DNA from: Cyanobacteria bacterium RI_101
GTDB lineage: Bacteria; Cyanobacteriota; Cyanobacteriia; Cyanobacteriales; Microcystaceae
Assembly: GCA_016471375.1 (NCBI GenBank)
Contig: WGLZ01000001.1
Span: forward strand, 22,897-86,896
Reading direction: 5' to 3'
Length of the DNA stretch: 64,000 nucleotides
In this document: piece by piece, positions 41,023 to 50,256 of the stretch
Layout of the letters: each line of letters starts with the position of its first letter
Numbering within the stretch: the stretch's first letter is position 1
Notes under the pieces: model-generated
Told to the model about the DNA's origin: nothing
The model's database searches: none
Seen by the model: only the letters and a program-made list of their open reading frames with translations
Translations under genes and position numbers: made by a program

Positions 41023-44000
41023 ATGACTATCGCCCAAGACTCAAACCTGACGCCTGTTTCTTTGTCCGACGCTATTGTTGGCGACGCCAGCCGGCGCCGA
41101 CTGAGCCGGGAGTCCCCATTGAGTTTGCTCAGACTAGAAGGGTCTTCGATCCAATGTCGGTGTCCGGCGTGTTTAACGACCTTTGATAGTCTTCGGGCCG
41201 ACGGCGCCGAGGCCAATTTATCCGTATTAGACCCAAGTTTATCCAATGATACTTTGAATTTAAGTGTTGCGTTTCAATTACACAGCAATCCCGGCGCTAA
41301 ACACACGATTTACTTAGACTTTGACGGTTTTACGACAGACTTTAGCTTTTGGGAAAACGGCGACGCTTTAGAACTCAAACCCTATTACAGCAATCCGAAT
41401 AACAATACCAGTCGAGCCGAAATCATTAAAATTTGGCAGAGAGTAGCGGAGGATTTTGCCCCCTTTGAGGTTAATGTCACAACCCAGGAGCCGGATGTTG
41501 GAGATTTAAAAAAGAATAGCGACCAGGATCAACGCTGGGGAATCCGGGTCGCTTTTACGAGCAATTTCAATGAATCAACCGACGCTAAAATTACCAACGC
41601 GGGCGGCGGAGGCACCGCTTTTTATAATAGTTTTAATTGGTCGATAGACGATCCGGTTTTAGTCTTTAATCGAGGGGAATACGCCGGGGCGGAAACCGCT
41701 AGCCATGAAGTGGGTCATAGTTTAAATCTCCGCCATGACGGCGGCAGTTTTGGCGCCAATAAAACCTATTATGAAGGCCATGGAGGAACGGCGTTAACCA
41801 GTTGGGGAACGATTATGGGAGCGCCGTTTTTAAACGCCAAGGAAAATGTCACCCAATGGAGTCGGGGCGAGTATATCGGCGCTAATAATCTAGAAGACGA
41901 TCTAGCGATTATCACCACAGACAACGGTTTTAGTTATCGAGTCGATGACTACGGAAATAATGCGACGACAGCTTATAGCTTGACGGGTTTGGAGTGGAAT
42001 CATTTTGGGATTATCGAACGGAATACGGACTTCGACTTTTTTAGCTTCCAAACTGAAGGCGGTCTTCTTAATTTCACCGTTGAAAACGCCTCTCGCGCCT
42101 ATGTTTCTCAAGCTGATGGAACATTCTCGACCTTTTACCTAGACCCTCGCGGGCCTAACTTAAAAATTGGCGCTAGTCTTTACAACGCCTTAGGTGAATT
42201 GATCTCGGCAAGCAATTCCGTTAATAGTCTTAGCGCCGGATTTACGGATCTAGCCTTAACGTCAGGCCAATATTATTTGGCGATTGACGGCGTCGGGGTG
42301 GGTAATCCCTTTAGCAATCCCCCCAGCGGTTTTACAGACTACGCCAGTTTAGGCCAGTACCGTTTTGCGGGGTCAATTACGCCAATCGCTCCAGTTTTAA
42401 TCCCAGAATTGTCCATCGCCGCCACAGAAGCCGTTTTAGCGGAAGGTAACGAAACCGGCGCCGTGTTAACTTTTACAGTAACCCGTTCGGTTAACTTGAA
42501 CGAAACTAACACCGTCGATTGGGCGGTTACTGGTTTAGACGTTAACGAATTGGATTTTACCGGCGCCGTTTTACCCAGCGGGACGTTAACCTTTAACCCC
42601 GGCGAAGAAACCCAAGTTATCTCCGTTAACATTCAAGGCGATTTAGAAGTTGAAGCTGATGAAAGCTTTACGGTTACTCTGAGTAACGCCAGTAACAGCG
42701 CCGTTATTACTACCGCTACGGCCACAGGAACGATCCTAAACGACGACGTTCCGCCGCCGCCGCCAGTTTTAATTCCAGAGTTTGCTATCGCCGCTACTGA
42801 AGCGGTCTTACCGGAAGGCAATGAAACCGGCGCCGTTTTAACTTTCACCGTGACTCGTTCGGTAGAGTTAAGCGAAACTAACACCGTTGATTGGGCGGTT
42901 ACAGGTTTAGACGTTAACGAATTAGACTTTACCGGCGCCGTTTTACCCAGCGGGACGTTAACCTTTAACCCCGGCGAAGAAACCCAAGTTATCTCCGTTA
43001 ACATCCAAGGCGATTTAGAGGTAGAAGCCGATGAAACTTTTACCGTTACTTTAACTAATCCGACTAACAGCGCCGTTATTACCGCGAACGCGGCGACGGG
43101 AACGATTTTAAACGACGATGTTCCGCCCCCGGTGTTAATCCCAGAGTTATCCATTACTGCGACAAGCGCCGTTTTACCGGAAGGGAACGAGACCGGCGCT
43201 GTTTTAACTTTCACCGTCACTCGTTCGGTAGAGTTAAGCAAAACTAACACCGTCGATTGGGCGGTTACCGGTTTAGACGTTAACGAATTGGATTTTACCG
43301 GCGCCGTTTTACCCAGCGGGACGTTAACCTTTAACCTTGGCGAAGAAACCCAAGTTATCTCCGTTAACATTCAAGGCGATTTAGAGGTAGAAGCCGATGA
43401 AACTTTTACTGTTACTCTGAGTAACGCCAGTAACAGCGCCGTTATTACTGCGAACACAGTGACGGGAACGATTTTAAACGACGATGTTCCGCCGCCGCTG
43501 CCAGTTTTAATTCCAGAGTTGGCAATCAGTGCGACAAGCGCCGTTTTAGCGGAAGGAAACGAAACCGGCGCCGTTTTAACTTTCACCGTCACTCGTTCGG
43601 TAGAGTTAAGCGAAACTAACGCCGTTGATTGGGCCGTTACAGGTTTAGACGTTAACGAATTAGACTTTACCGGCGCCGTTTTACCCAGCGGGACGTTAAC
43701 CTTTAACCCCGGCGAAGAAACCCAAGTGATCTCCGTTAACATCCAAGGCGATTTAGAAGTCGAGGGGGATGAAACTTTTACCGTTACTCTGAGTAACGCC
43801 AGTAACAGCGCCGTTATTACTACCAATACGGCCACAGGAACGATCCTAAACGACGATGTTCCGCCGCCGCCGCCAGTTTTAATTCCAGAGTTGGCAATCA
43901 GTGCGACAAGCTCCGTTTTAGCGGAAGGGAATGAGACCGGCGCCGTTTTAACTTTCACCGTCACTCGTTCGGTAGAGTTAAGCGAAACTAACACCGTCGA

Positions 44001-45228
44001 TTGGGCGGTTACCGGTTTAGACGTTAACGAATTGGATTTTACCGGCGCCGTTTTACCCAGCGGGACGTTAACCTTTAACCCCGGCGAAGAAACCCAAGTG
44101 ATCTCCGTTAACATCCAAGGCGATTTAGAGGTAGAAGCCGATGAAAACTTTACGGTTACTTTAACTAATCCTACTAACAGCGCCGTTATTACCGCGAACG
44201 CAGCCACAGGAACGATTTTAAACGACGACGTTCCGCCGCCTCTACCTAGCTTAAAAATTAGTCCTAATTCTCAAACCATCCTTGAAGGATTGACCCTTAA
44301 TCAAAAACTGAGCTATACCGTAACTCTCGGCGCCGCCAGCGCCGAAACCGTAACCGTGGACTATTTTACCCAAGGGGAAAGCGCCGCGGCGAGCGCCGAT
44401 TATCTGCCCATTTCTGGAACCCTGACCTTTGCTCCCGGCTCGACCAGCCAAACCCTTCAGGTCTCGATTTTGGATGATAAAATTTCGGAAGGCGACGAAA
44501 CTTTTCAGCTTGTTTTACAAAACCCAGTTAACGCCATTCTCGACGACGCCATCGCCGTTGCGACCATTACTGATACCCTCTTTTCCGCGACCAGTAAAAC
44601 CCTCCCCGCCCGCTTAGAAAACTTGACATTAACCGGAGACGGCGCCATTAACGCCACGGGCAACGGGAGCGCCAATCGTTTAACCGGCAACGACCAAAAC
44701 AATATTCTGAAAGGCGGCAATGGTCTAGATATCCTCGCCGGCTTAGGCGGCAATGACATTTTTGATTTAACCGGGGTCAAGGCCAATACCCATCGAGATC
44801 TGATTACCGATTTTACTCCGGGAGAAGACCGAGTCTGGCTGAGCGATACCCTAACCAGTCGCCCTAGCAAGGGAGTTCCCGCTTGGCTAGAAACGGCGCC
44901 CCAGGCGACCTTAACCCTGGCGACGGAGCAGTTTGATCTGTTTGTCTTTAACGGCGAACAAACAGAAGCCGACGTCGATCTCAGCTTAACGGCCAATGGG
45001 GCGGAACTCCTAGACGGCCTCAATCCGGCGGCGGGCAACGCCAAATTATTGACGACTACTACGGGAAGCCTCGGTTATCTCCTCGCTTACGACAACGGCG
45101 ACGCCTACCTCTACGCGTTCCGCTCCGGCGCCGACACAGTGGTGAGCACCAGCGAAATCGCGCTCATCGCCACCTTTGCCGACCTGGCGCCGGGGACCTT
45201 AAGCGCCGAGAATTTTGAATTGGTCTAA
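41023..45228 (+). CDS. Large secreted metzincin-like protease with Calx-beta repeats and RTX-like end
   Basis: About 1401 residues from the ATG at 41023 (GGAG nine bases upstream); a GTG at 40927 is the alternative. No classical signal peptide. Order of domains: a short CRCPACL region, a metalloprotease domain with HEVGHSLNLRH (His 228, 232, 238; Asn where metzincins usually have Gly) and a downstream IMG Met-turn, then a pre-peptidase-C-like beta domain (~residues 330-450). Next are five Calx-beta repeats (458 to ~1075), a sixth diverged one (~1076-1185), and an RTX-type segment (NRLTGNDQNNILKGGNGLDILAGLGGND). RTX ends usually mean type I secretion and calcium binding. Divergent devBC may supply the exporter. 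Confidence 0.85.
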   Translation: MTIAQDSNLTPVSLSDAIVGDASRRRLSRESPLSLLRLEGSSIQCRCPACLTTFDSLRADGAEANLSVLDPSLSNDTLNLSVAFQLHSNPGAKHTIYLDFDGFTTDFSFWENGDALELKPYYSNPNNNTSRAEIIKIWQRVAEDFAPFEVNVTTQEPDVGDLKKNSDQDQRWGIRVAFTSNFNESTDAKITNAGGGGTAFYNSFNWSIDDPVLVFNRGEYAGAETASHEVGHSLNLRHDGGSFGANKTYYEGHGGTALTSWGTIMGAPFLNAKENVTQWSRGEYIGANNLEDDLAIITTDNGFSYRVDDYGNNATTAYSLTGLEWNHFGIIERNTDFDFFSFQTEGGLLNFTVENASRAYVSQADGTFSTFYLDPRGPNLKIGASLYNALGELISASNSVNSLSAGFTDLALTSGQYYLAIDGVGVGNPFSNPPSGFTDYASLGQYRFAGSITPIAPVLIPELSIAATEAVLAEGNETGAVLTFTVTRSVNLNETNTVDWAVTGLDVNELDFTGAVLPSGTLTFNPGEETQVISVNIQGDLEVEADESFTVTLSNASNSAVITTATATGTILNDDVPPPPPVLIPEFAIAATEAVLPEGNETGAVLTFTVTRSVELSETNTVDWAVTGLDVNELDFTGAVLPSGTLTFNPGEETQVISVNIQGDLEVEADETFTVTLTNPTNSAVITANAATGTILNDDVPPPVLIPELSITATSAVLPEGNETGAVLTFTVTRSVELSKTNTVDWAVTGLDVNELDFTGAVLPSGTLTFNLGEETQVISVNIQGDLEVEADETFTVTLSNASNSAVITANTVTGTILNDDVPPPLPVLIPELAISATSAVLAEGNETGAVLTFTVTRSVELSETNAVDWAVTGLDVNELDFTGAVLPSGTLTFNPGEETQVISVNIQGDLEVEGDETFTVTLSNASNSAVITTNTATGTILNDDVPPPPPVLIPELAISATSSVLAEGNETGAVLTFTVTRSVELSETNTVDWAVTGLDVNELDFTGAVLPSGTLTFNPGEETQVISVNIQGDLEVEADENFTVTLTNPTNSAVITANAATGTILNDDVPPPLPSLKISPNSQTILEGLTLNQKLSYTVTLGAASAETVTVDYFTQGESAAASADYLPISGTLTFAPGSTSQTLQVSILDDKISEGDETFQLVLQNPVNAILDDAIAVATITDTLFSATSKTLPARLENLTLTGDGAINATGNGSANRLTGNDQNNILKGGNGLDILAGLGGNDIFDLTGVKANTHRDLITDFTPGEDRVWLSDTLTSRPSKGVPAWLETAPQATLTLATEQFDLFVFNGEQTEADVDLSLTANGAELLDGLNPAAGNAKLLTTTTGSLGYLLAYDNGDAYLYAFRSGADTVVSTSEIALIATFADLAPGTLSAENFELV
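42394..44249 (+). repeat. Five tandem Calx-beta coding repeats of about 372 bp
   Basis: Units begin near 42394, 42766, 43132, 43504 and 43876 and each encodes about 124 residues. They are near-identical in DNA, including the segment coding VDWAVTGLDVNELDFTGAVLPSGTLTFN. Each ends in a proline linker (VPPPPPVLIPE), with small indels in the poly-proline codons. Near-identity indicates recent expansion or gene conversion. Long open frames on the opposite strand across the repeats are a by-product. Confidence 0.9.
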
Positions 45229-45249
45229 GCCCCGGAGGGCGATTTGGCC

Positions 45250-45651
45250 GTGGGAAAGGGTCTTACTCAAGGCGCTCAGCCCCGACCGCTGAGAATCAGA
45301 GGCACGGCTCTGGTTGCGCGGGACGGTCATTTTTTGTTGGTTAGGGACAGGGGAGCGCCGTCTTTTTCTCTGCCGGGTGGGGGACAAAATCCGGGGGAAC
45401 CGGCGCTAGCGACGGCGGCGCGGGAGTTGTATGAGGAGTTGGGGATGAGCGCCGCTAGGGCGACTCGTTTGTTTGCGGGGGATTATGCGGGTCGTGTTAA
45501 TTTTCATAAGGTGACGTTAATTGAGACCGATGATCCGCCAAAACTTTGTAGTCGGGAGTTGGAGGCGTTTATCTGGTGGAATGGGAAGGATGATGTGCCT
45601 CGTTATCCCCATGTGGATGAAATTTTGCGGCGCTGTGGTTTGTTGGCTTAG
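45250..45651 (+). CDS. Nudix hydrolase
   Basis: About 133 residues. The Nudix box G-x5-E-x7-REL-x-EE-x-G is complete (GGGQNPGEPALATAARELYEELG, residues ~46-68). GTG at 45250 lies 10 bases after GGAGGG; TTG at 45244 is only 4 bases after it, so GTG is preferred. Nudix enzymes hydrolyse nucleoside diphosphates linked to another moiety; the substrate cannot be told. It starts 21 bases after the protease gene's stop and may be co-transcribed. It converges on the GIY-YIG helicase gene. Confidence 0.88.
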   Translation: MGKGLTQGAQPRPLRIRGTALVARDGHFLLVRDRGAPSFSLPGGGQNPGEPALATAARELYEELGMSAARATRLFAGDYAGRVNFHKVTLIETDDPPKLCSRELEAFIWWNGKDDVPRYPHVDEILRRCGLLA

Positions 45652-45682
45652 GGGGTTTGACCGGCGCCGGTTTCTTCAATTT

Positions 45683-48220
45683 TTATGTCTTCGCTACCAC
45701 TGTGTTATACAGCCCGTAATGGCTCAATCCCGGATGGCTCTCGATGCCGGTGTAGCGGAGGGAGGCGTCTTCATAGCGCCGAAAGGCGAAGACCGCTTGA
45801 TTCATTTGCTCGGTGTTAAAGACTCTGAGTTGAACGAGGAGGTGAAAGTCTTTCACGGTCAGGCCAGTGACAGTCAAAAATAAATCCGGCTCTAGTTTGG
45901 TGATCACGTCCTGAAGGGTATTTTCCCGAAAGTCGGTCAGGTACATAAAGGCCGGGATGCGAGTGGCGAACTTGATCAGTTTTTCCTGAATTAGCTTGCG
46001 TTTGGATTTGTACTCCTTTTCTTCGGCGCTGAGTTCTTTCTTTTCCTTGGCGGTTAACTCTTTTGCCTTGGCTTTGTTTTTAAGCGCCTTGACCTGATCG
46101 CTCTTGTTAATAATGGTCTCGATGATGTTGTCGCCCAGCGCCCGCCAGCCTTCGATCCGTTCCACAGCGGCCAACGCCTCGGGGTTGTCGAGAATGCGGC
46201 GGAGGGTGTCGTTATCCACATTCACCAGCAGAGCGCTTTCCCATTTGCGAGCCAGCAGGGTGGCGGAAGCGCCGGCTAGGGCGATATCGAGGACGCCGCC
46301 CGCGTCGATTTGGGTCATATTGGCGCCGTCGTAGGCTAACACGGGCAGAAAGGCGATCAGGTCTTTAACGGCGTTTTCCGGGTTGGCTTCGTTGGGCGAT
46401 AGACCCATGCCATATTCCGCCAGTTGTCTTAAGGCTCGGGTGGGGGCGAAGTCGAAGACGAAGCAGACGGGCTTGAGGATTTCTTCTTCCTGAGGATTGT
46501 CGCCGTTGGGGTTCTTCACCGTCCAGGGGGACTGGACGCGAAAGGCGGCTTGGAAATAGGTCTCCGGGGATTTGAGATTGCGAAGCATCAGGATGGACGA
46601 CCACTGGGGCACGGTGACGCCGGTGGTGAGTTTGCCGCAGGAGAGGGTGATGGTCTTGGTCTCGAAGCCGCTAGCGATGGCCCGACGGACAGGGGGCAGG
46701 GCGTCTAAGCCAATCCCCGCGGCGGCGCCGGCGGCGACAATAACCCGATAGTCCCGCCAGAAAGTATTCTGTTTCTCGGCGAGTAGGTTGGCCATGGCCT
46801 GACAAGCGCCGACGTTGGGCAGGAACCAGAAGGAATGTTGGAGGTAGGGCAGAAGCCGCGCATCGGAGTAGGGAAAGGGCGGTCGCGTTCCGGTTTTCAA
46901 CTGTTGGAGGGATTGGGGGGCGTAGCCGCCGCGCAGGATGTCTAGCCATTTCTGGACGTCGCTTTTGTGTTTAAACTCCGCGGTTAGTCCGGAGCCGGAG
47001 GTCTCGAAGAAGGCGTTGAGGTCAAACTCGTCGAACTCCCCGGCGCTGGCGATGGCGATCAACTCGTCGGGCATCTGGTAGGTCAGCAGGCGCAGTTGAG
47101 GCAGAGCGCCGTAGGGGTTCCCTTGGTCGGGGCGGGCCCGGGCGAAATCTTCTTTGGCTCTCTGCTCGTCGGTGTATGTCCAGTTGAAGATCTGCTCTTC
47201 GATGAACTCCCCCGTGGCCAGCGCCCGGAAGGGGGTGCCGGAGAGGTAGAGGTAGGCTCTGGCGGTAATGGGCAGAAATTCGGTTTCCGGCTCTGACAGC
47301 ACGGTCAAGTCTTCGTTAACTTGCTCTAGGTCGGCGGCGTATTCCTGTTTGGTCTCTTTCTTGGCGACGGCGTCCTCCTCCCCCTCAAATAACTCTTTGG
47401 CGGTCTCTCGCCAGGCGCCGAAGTGGTATTCGTCGAAGATGACGAGATCCCAGTTGACGACGTGGAGCCATTCATTTTTGGGTTTGATATTACCGGCGCC
47501 GTCTCGGCCCAACAGATCCTGAAAGGAGCCGAAGTAAACGACGGGCTTGTGGGGGTCTAGCTCGGTGGGGTTGCGGCCGGAGTTGCGGGAGAGGTACTGC
47601 CAGCCGTCAAAGTCGATGTGGGATTCGAGGTCGGTTTGCCAAGCGTCTTCTACGGCGGGCTTGAAGGTGACCACCAGCGTCCGTTTGGCCCCGAGTTTTT
47701 TGGCCAGTTGGTAGGCGGCGAAGGTTTTGCCAAAACGCATTTTGGCGTTCCACAGAAAGCGGGGGACGGAGCGAATGTCTTCTTGCCAAAGGGACTGAAA
47801 GTAGGCGTAGGTTTTGTTGACCGCCTCGGCCTGTTCTCGGCGCGGAGGGAAGGTTTCGCAATGAGCGCCGGTAAAGCGCCGGCCGGCCCGTAGTTCCGCG
47901 AGGACGGTTTTCAGATCGGCGACGGCGCAACGCATCCACTCTAGTTCGGTGTTCTCAAATCCCTTTTTGACCAGGGCCGCCCGGACTTCGTGGTCGCTAA
48001 AGAGACTGCCGTCTTCTCGCTCGGCGGGTTCGTCTAGTTCGATGCGGTAGTTTTTGATGGCGGCGGTTTTCAGTTGTTCGGCGACCCGTTGTTTGACGTC
48101 GCGGGTGGTTTGCCCCACTTTCAACAGTCCTTTATGGGCTTCGTCGTCAATGGAGTAGGCGTAAATCCGCAGGCGGGCCTCCGGTTTCGGCGCTAGGATT
48201 TCTGGGATGGTCTTAGTCAT
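45683..48220 (-). CDS. GIY-YIG nuclease / SF2 helicase fusion, restriction-like
   Basis: 845 residues. An N-terminal GIY-YIG-like domain (IYAYSIDDEAHKGLLKVGQTTRDVKQRVAEQL, residues ~18-100, with SDHEVR) is followed by a superfamily 2 ATPase. Walker A is the atypical MRFGKT (161-166), motif II is DEYH (263-266), motif III is SGTP (327-330). The C-terminal RecA lobe has TTGVTVPQWSSILMLRN and YFQAAFRVQSPW (motifs V/VI). A lysine-rich coiled stretch (ALKNKAKAKELTAKEKKELSAEEKEYKSKRK) follows. No PD-(D/E)XK is obvious, so the GIY-YIG domain is the likely cutter. With the two upstream methylases it would be the restriction subunit of an atypical R-M or defence system. Confidence 0.8.
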   Translation of the reverse strand: MTKTIPEILAPKPEARLRIYAYSIDDEAHKGLLKVGQTTRDVKQRVAEQLKTAAIKNYRIELDEPAEREDGSLFSDHEVRAALVKKGFENTELEWMRCAVADLKTVLAELRAGRRFTGAHCETFPPRREQAEAVNKTYAYFQSLWQEDIRSVPRFLWNAKMRFGKTFAAYQLAKKLGAKRTLVVTFKPAVEDAWQTDLESHIDFDGWQYLSRNSGRNPTELDPHKPVVYFGSFQDLLGRDGAGNIKPKNEWLHVVNWDLVIFDEYHFGAWRETAKELFEGEEDAVAKKETKQEYAADLEQVNEDLTVLSEPETEFLPITARAYLYLSGTPFRALATGEFIEEQIFNWTYTDEQRAKEDFARARPDQGNPYGALPQLRLLTYQMPDELIAIASAGEFDEFDLNAFFETSGSGLTAEFKHKSDVQKWLDILRGGYAPQSLQQLKTGTRPPFPYSDARLLPYLQHSFWFLPNVGACQAMANLLAEKQNTFWRDYRVIVAAGAAAGIGLDALPPVRRAIASGFETKTITLSCGKLTTGVTVPQWSSILMLRNLKSPETYFQAAFRVQSPWTVKNPNGDNPQEEEILKPVCFVFDFAPTRALRQLAEYGMGLSPNEANPENAVKDLIAFLPVLAYDGANMTQIDAGGVLDIALAGASATLLARKWESALLVNVDNDTLRRILDNPEALAAVERIEGWRALGDNIIETIINKSDQVKALKNKAKAKELTAKEKKELSAEEKEYKSKRKLIQEKLIKFATRIPAFMYLTDFRENTLQDVITKLEPDLFLTVTGLTVKDFHLLVQLRVFNTEQMNQAVFAFRRYEDASLRYTGIESHPGLSHYGLYNTVVAKT

Positions 48221-48261
48221 GGACAGATTTTGAGGTTTGAGAAAGTCGCGGAACGAGCGCC

Positions 48262-48603
48262 TTAAGGGTGGGAGGCCGCTCGAATACGTTCCTGAAACAG
48301 AGCGATAATCTCAGGACTTAATTCCGGCTCTGGTTGAACCGTTTCTCGTTGATCTAAAACGGACTGAGCCGCGATTGACGAGGCCTGTCCCAGTTCTTTG
48401 AGTAAGGTTTGAAACGCTTGTTGTTGTTGATCCACCGACTCGATGGGCGTTGCTTGGACGGTGTAAGCCAAGACGACTTGACGAGTTAGCGCGTAAACAA
48501 TGTATTGATTTAAAGAAATGCCTTCACTCTCAGCTAAATGAGTTAATTGCTGATGTAGCGTCTCTGGTAATCGAACTGTTAGTCGGCTCATGGTTTTAGT
48601 CAT
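48262..48603 (-). CDS. Ribbon-helix-helix protein (HicB/CopG-like)
   Basis: 113 residues. The N-terminus is a ribbon-helix-helix motif (SRLTVRLPETLHQQLTHLAESEGISLNQYIVYAL) as in CopG, Arc and the DNA-binding part of HicB-type antitoxins. The rest is Gln/Glu-rich (SVDQQQQAFQTLLKELG). It overlaps the end of the methylase gene by 8 bases (start ATG inside the stop region), so it is translationally coupled; an internal ATG at 48591 would remove the overlap. No toxin partner is visible. It may act as a repressor controlling the restriction system. Confidence 0.75.
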   Translation of the reverse strand: MTKTMSRLTVRLPETLHQQLTHLAESEGISLNQYIVYALTRQVVLAYTVQATPIESVDQQQQAFQTLLKELGQASSIAAQSVLDQRETVQPEPELSPEIIALFQERIRAASHP

Positions 48604-50206
48604 TAGCCTCCCCCATTGGCCGGATCATGCTTTCAATAAATGCGATTTCTTCCTCTGTTATGCCGTACTTTTTATAGAGTTTTTCGTCAGTCCATTTTTC
48701 TCGGAAGTCTTGAATGGGTACAAACGAATAAACTTTCTTCATCCCGTTCTGTGTATTTTTAATTAATAGAACTAAAAAACGGAAGAATCTAGTTTCGATG
48801 TAAGAAATAACATTCTTTGCCACTTGCTCACTCGCAAAGGAACCAATCAGTAGATAAGTTTCAGTACAGCAACTATTAGGTTCGCCCAGAAAAGGTTTTG
48901 CTAAAACTAGATATGGAAAGCTTCCCCTTTCTCCGTATGCCTTGGAAATAAAAACTTTGTACTGGGCAGTCCAATCAACATTCTTTGAAATTGCTGATTT
49001 CTCGATGTAGCCGATCCCTTCTTTTCTCCATCCGTTGTAGTAAAAAGTTAGGGAATCCTGAAATTTCTCTAAACTAAATTTTGGCTTTATCCTTCTGTAG
49101 CTGTTTTCAGCTCTCACATCCAAGCCAAATGGATCGTTGGCACTGACAATTTCGGAGAAACTCATCTCCTTAAACTCTCTAACCTTCCTTAATATAGGTA
49201 TAGCCTTATTGTATCTAATGAATGTTTCTGCACCTTCTTCGAGCAATGGACGTACCATTGTTGAGGCTTCCCCTTTCACAATTGTTGTGACAGAACAAAC
49301 GCCAGGGTTATCGCGATCCCAAAGAAAATAACAAACACCTCCGCTCAGATCGACTCCCGGAAAGCATTCGGCAGAATCAAGAAAATCCACAATTGTCCTT
49401 AAGCTACTATCGTTGAGCATCTCTTTCCTGAACTCATCCAAGCCTCGCCCACCCGAAAACCACCGGGACGGAATAACCATGCTAAGGAAACGAGGGCTTA
49501 GTTTTTTGCCTTGTTGAACAAATAGATGGTATATTGGTGTCGCACTTGTCCCCATACCACCGCCATCGGTAAGTTGGTAAGGCGGATTGCCAATGATCAC
49601 ATCAAACTGCATATTTTCTCCAAATATCTCGGCTATCCGAGTCTTAATATTATCCGTGTGAATAAAAGCATAGGCGTGGGATTCCAGCGCCTCGCCCCGG
49701 TCAAGGATTTTTTTGCTTGCCCCGCAATATTTGCACTTTTCGCCCTCCCAGACGTGTTCCAGGCGCTCAAACCAAATATTTCCCTCCTCGCTAGCAAAGT
49801 TTTTGGCGATGGAGTGGGGGCCGTTGGCGAGCTTACTGCAATATACACTCCGCCGCGCCAGCAGACTCGTCAGATGGGTGATGCCGACGCCGAAAACCTG
49901 CCGGGTCACAATGTGATCCACCCGCGCCGGAAGATCGGGAATCTCCTCCGCCAGCCCCTCCGTCAGGCGCCGGACAATCTCTCGCAGAAATACCCCCGAC
50001 TTAGCGCAGGGGTCGAGAAACCGAACGGTCTTGTTTGTCCAGAGATTAGCGCCGCCGTTATTGGCCGCCCAAGCCGCCGCCACCCTATCCAGCATCCGAT
50101 TCGCCAACTCCGGCGGCGTAAAGACCTCATCGTTAGAGAGATTGGCGATACAGGTCAACACGTCCGGGTTATGGCCCCGCAGAGCGAAACCCGCTTTTTC
50201 AGTCAT
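48596..50206 (-). CDS. Eco57I-like N6-adenine DNA methylase
   Basis: 536 residues. A SAM-binding motif (FLDPCAKSGVFLREI, residues ~63-77) and the catalytic NPPY (207-210, in VIIGNPPYQL) define an N6-adenine methylase. Two Cys pairs around KCKYCG (~158-161) suggest a small zinc site. The N-terminal ~185 residues (50206 back to ~49650) are GC-richer and carry the local GGCGC words. The remainder (~48600-49650), which should hold target recognition, is clearly AT-rich with none, so the gene looks mosaic. It probably works with the small methylase-like protein and the GIY-YIG helicase nearby. Confidence 0.82.
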   Translation of the reverse strand: MTEKAGFALRGHNPDVLTCIANLSNDEVFTPPELANRMLDRVAAAWAANNGGANLWTNKTVRFLDPCAKSGVFLREIVRRLTEGLAEEIPDLPARVDHIVTRQVFGVGITHLTSLLARRSVYCSKLANGPHSIAKNFASEEGNIWFERLEHVWEGEKCKYCGASKKILDRGEALESHAYAFIHTDNIKTRIAEIFGENMQFDVIIGNPPYQLTDGGGMGTSATPIYHLFVQQGKKLSPRFLSMVIPSRWFSGGRGLDEFRKEMLNDSSLRTIVDFLDSAECFPGVDLSGGVCYFLWDRDNPGVCSVTTIVKGEASTMVRPLLEEGAETFIRYNKAIPILRKVREFKEMSFSEIVSANDPFGLDVRAENSYRRIKPKFSLEKFQDSLTFYYNGWRKEGIGYIEKSAISKNVDWTAQYKVFISKAYGERGSFPYLVLAKPFLGEPNSCCTETYLLIGSFASEQVAKNVISYIETRFFRFLVLLIKNTQNGMKKVYSFVPIQDFREKWTDEKLYKKYGITEEEIAFIESMIRPMGEAND

Positions 50207-50256
50207 TCGGCGCTCTCCTTCGGCTTGATCTTCCTAAGTCGTAGGTCATTCAGTGT

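Noticed and set aside
42339..44207. Three abutting long open frames on the minus strand across the protease gene
   Set aside because: They mirror the Calx-beta coding repeats, end where repeat units end, have no start signals and repeat the same low-complexity Ser/Thr/Val sequence.
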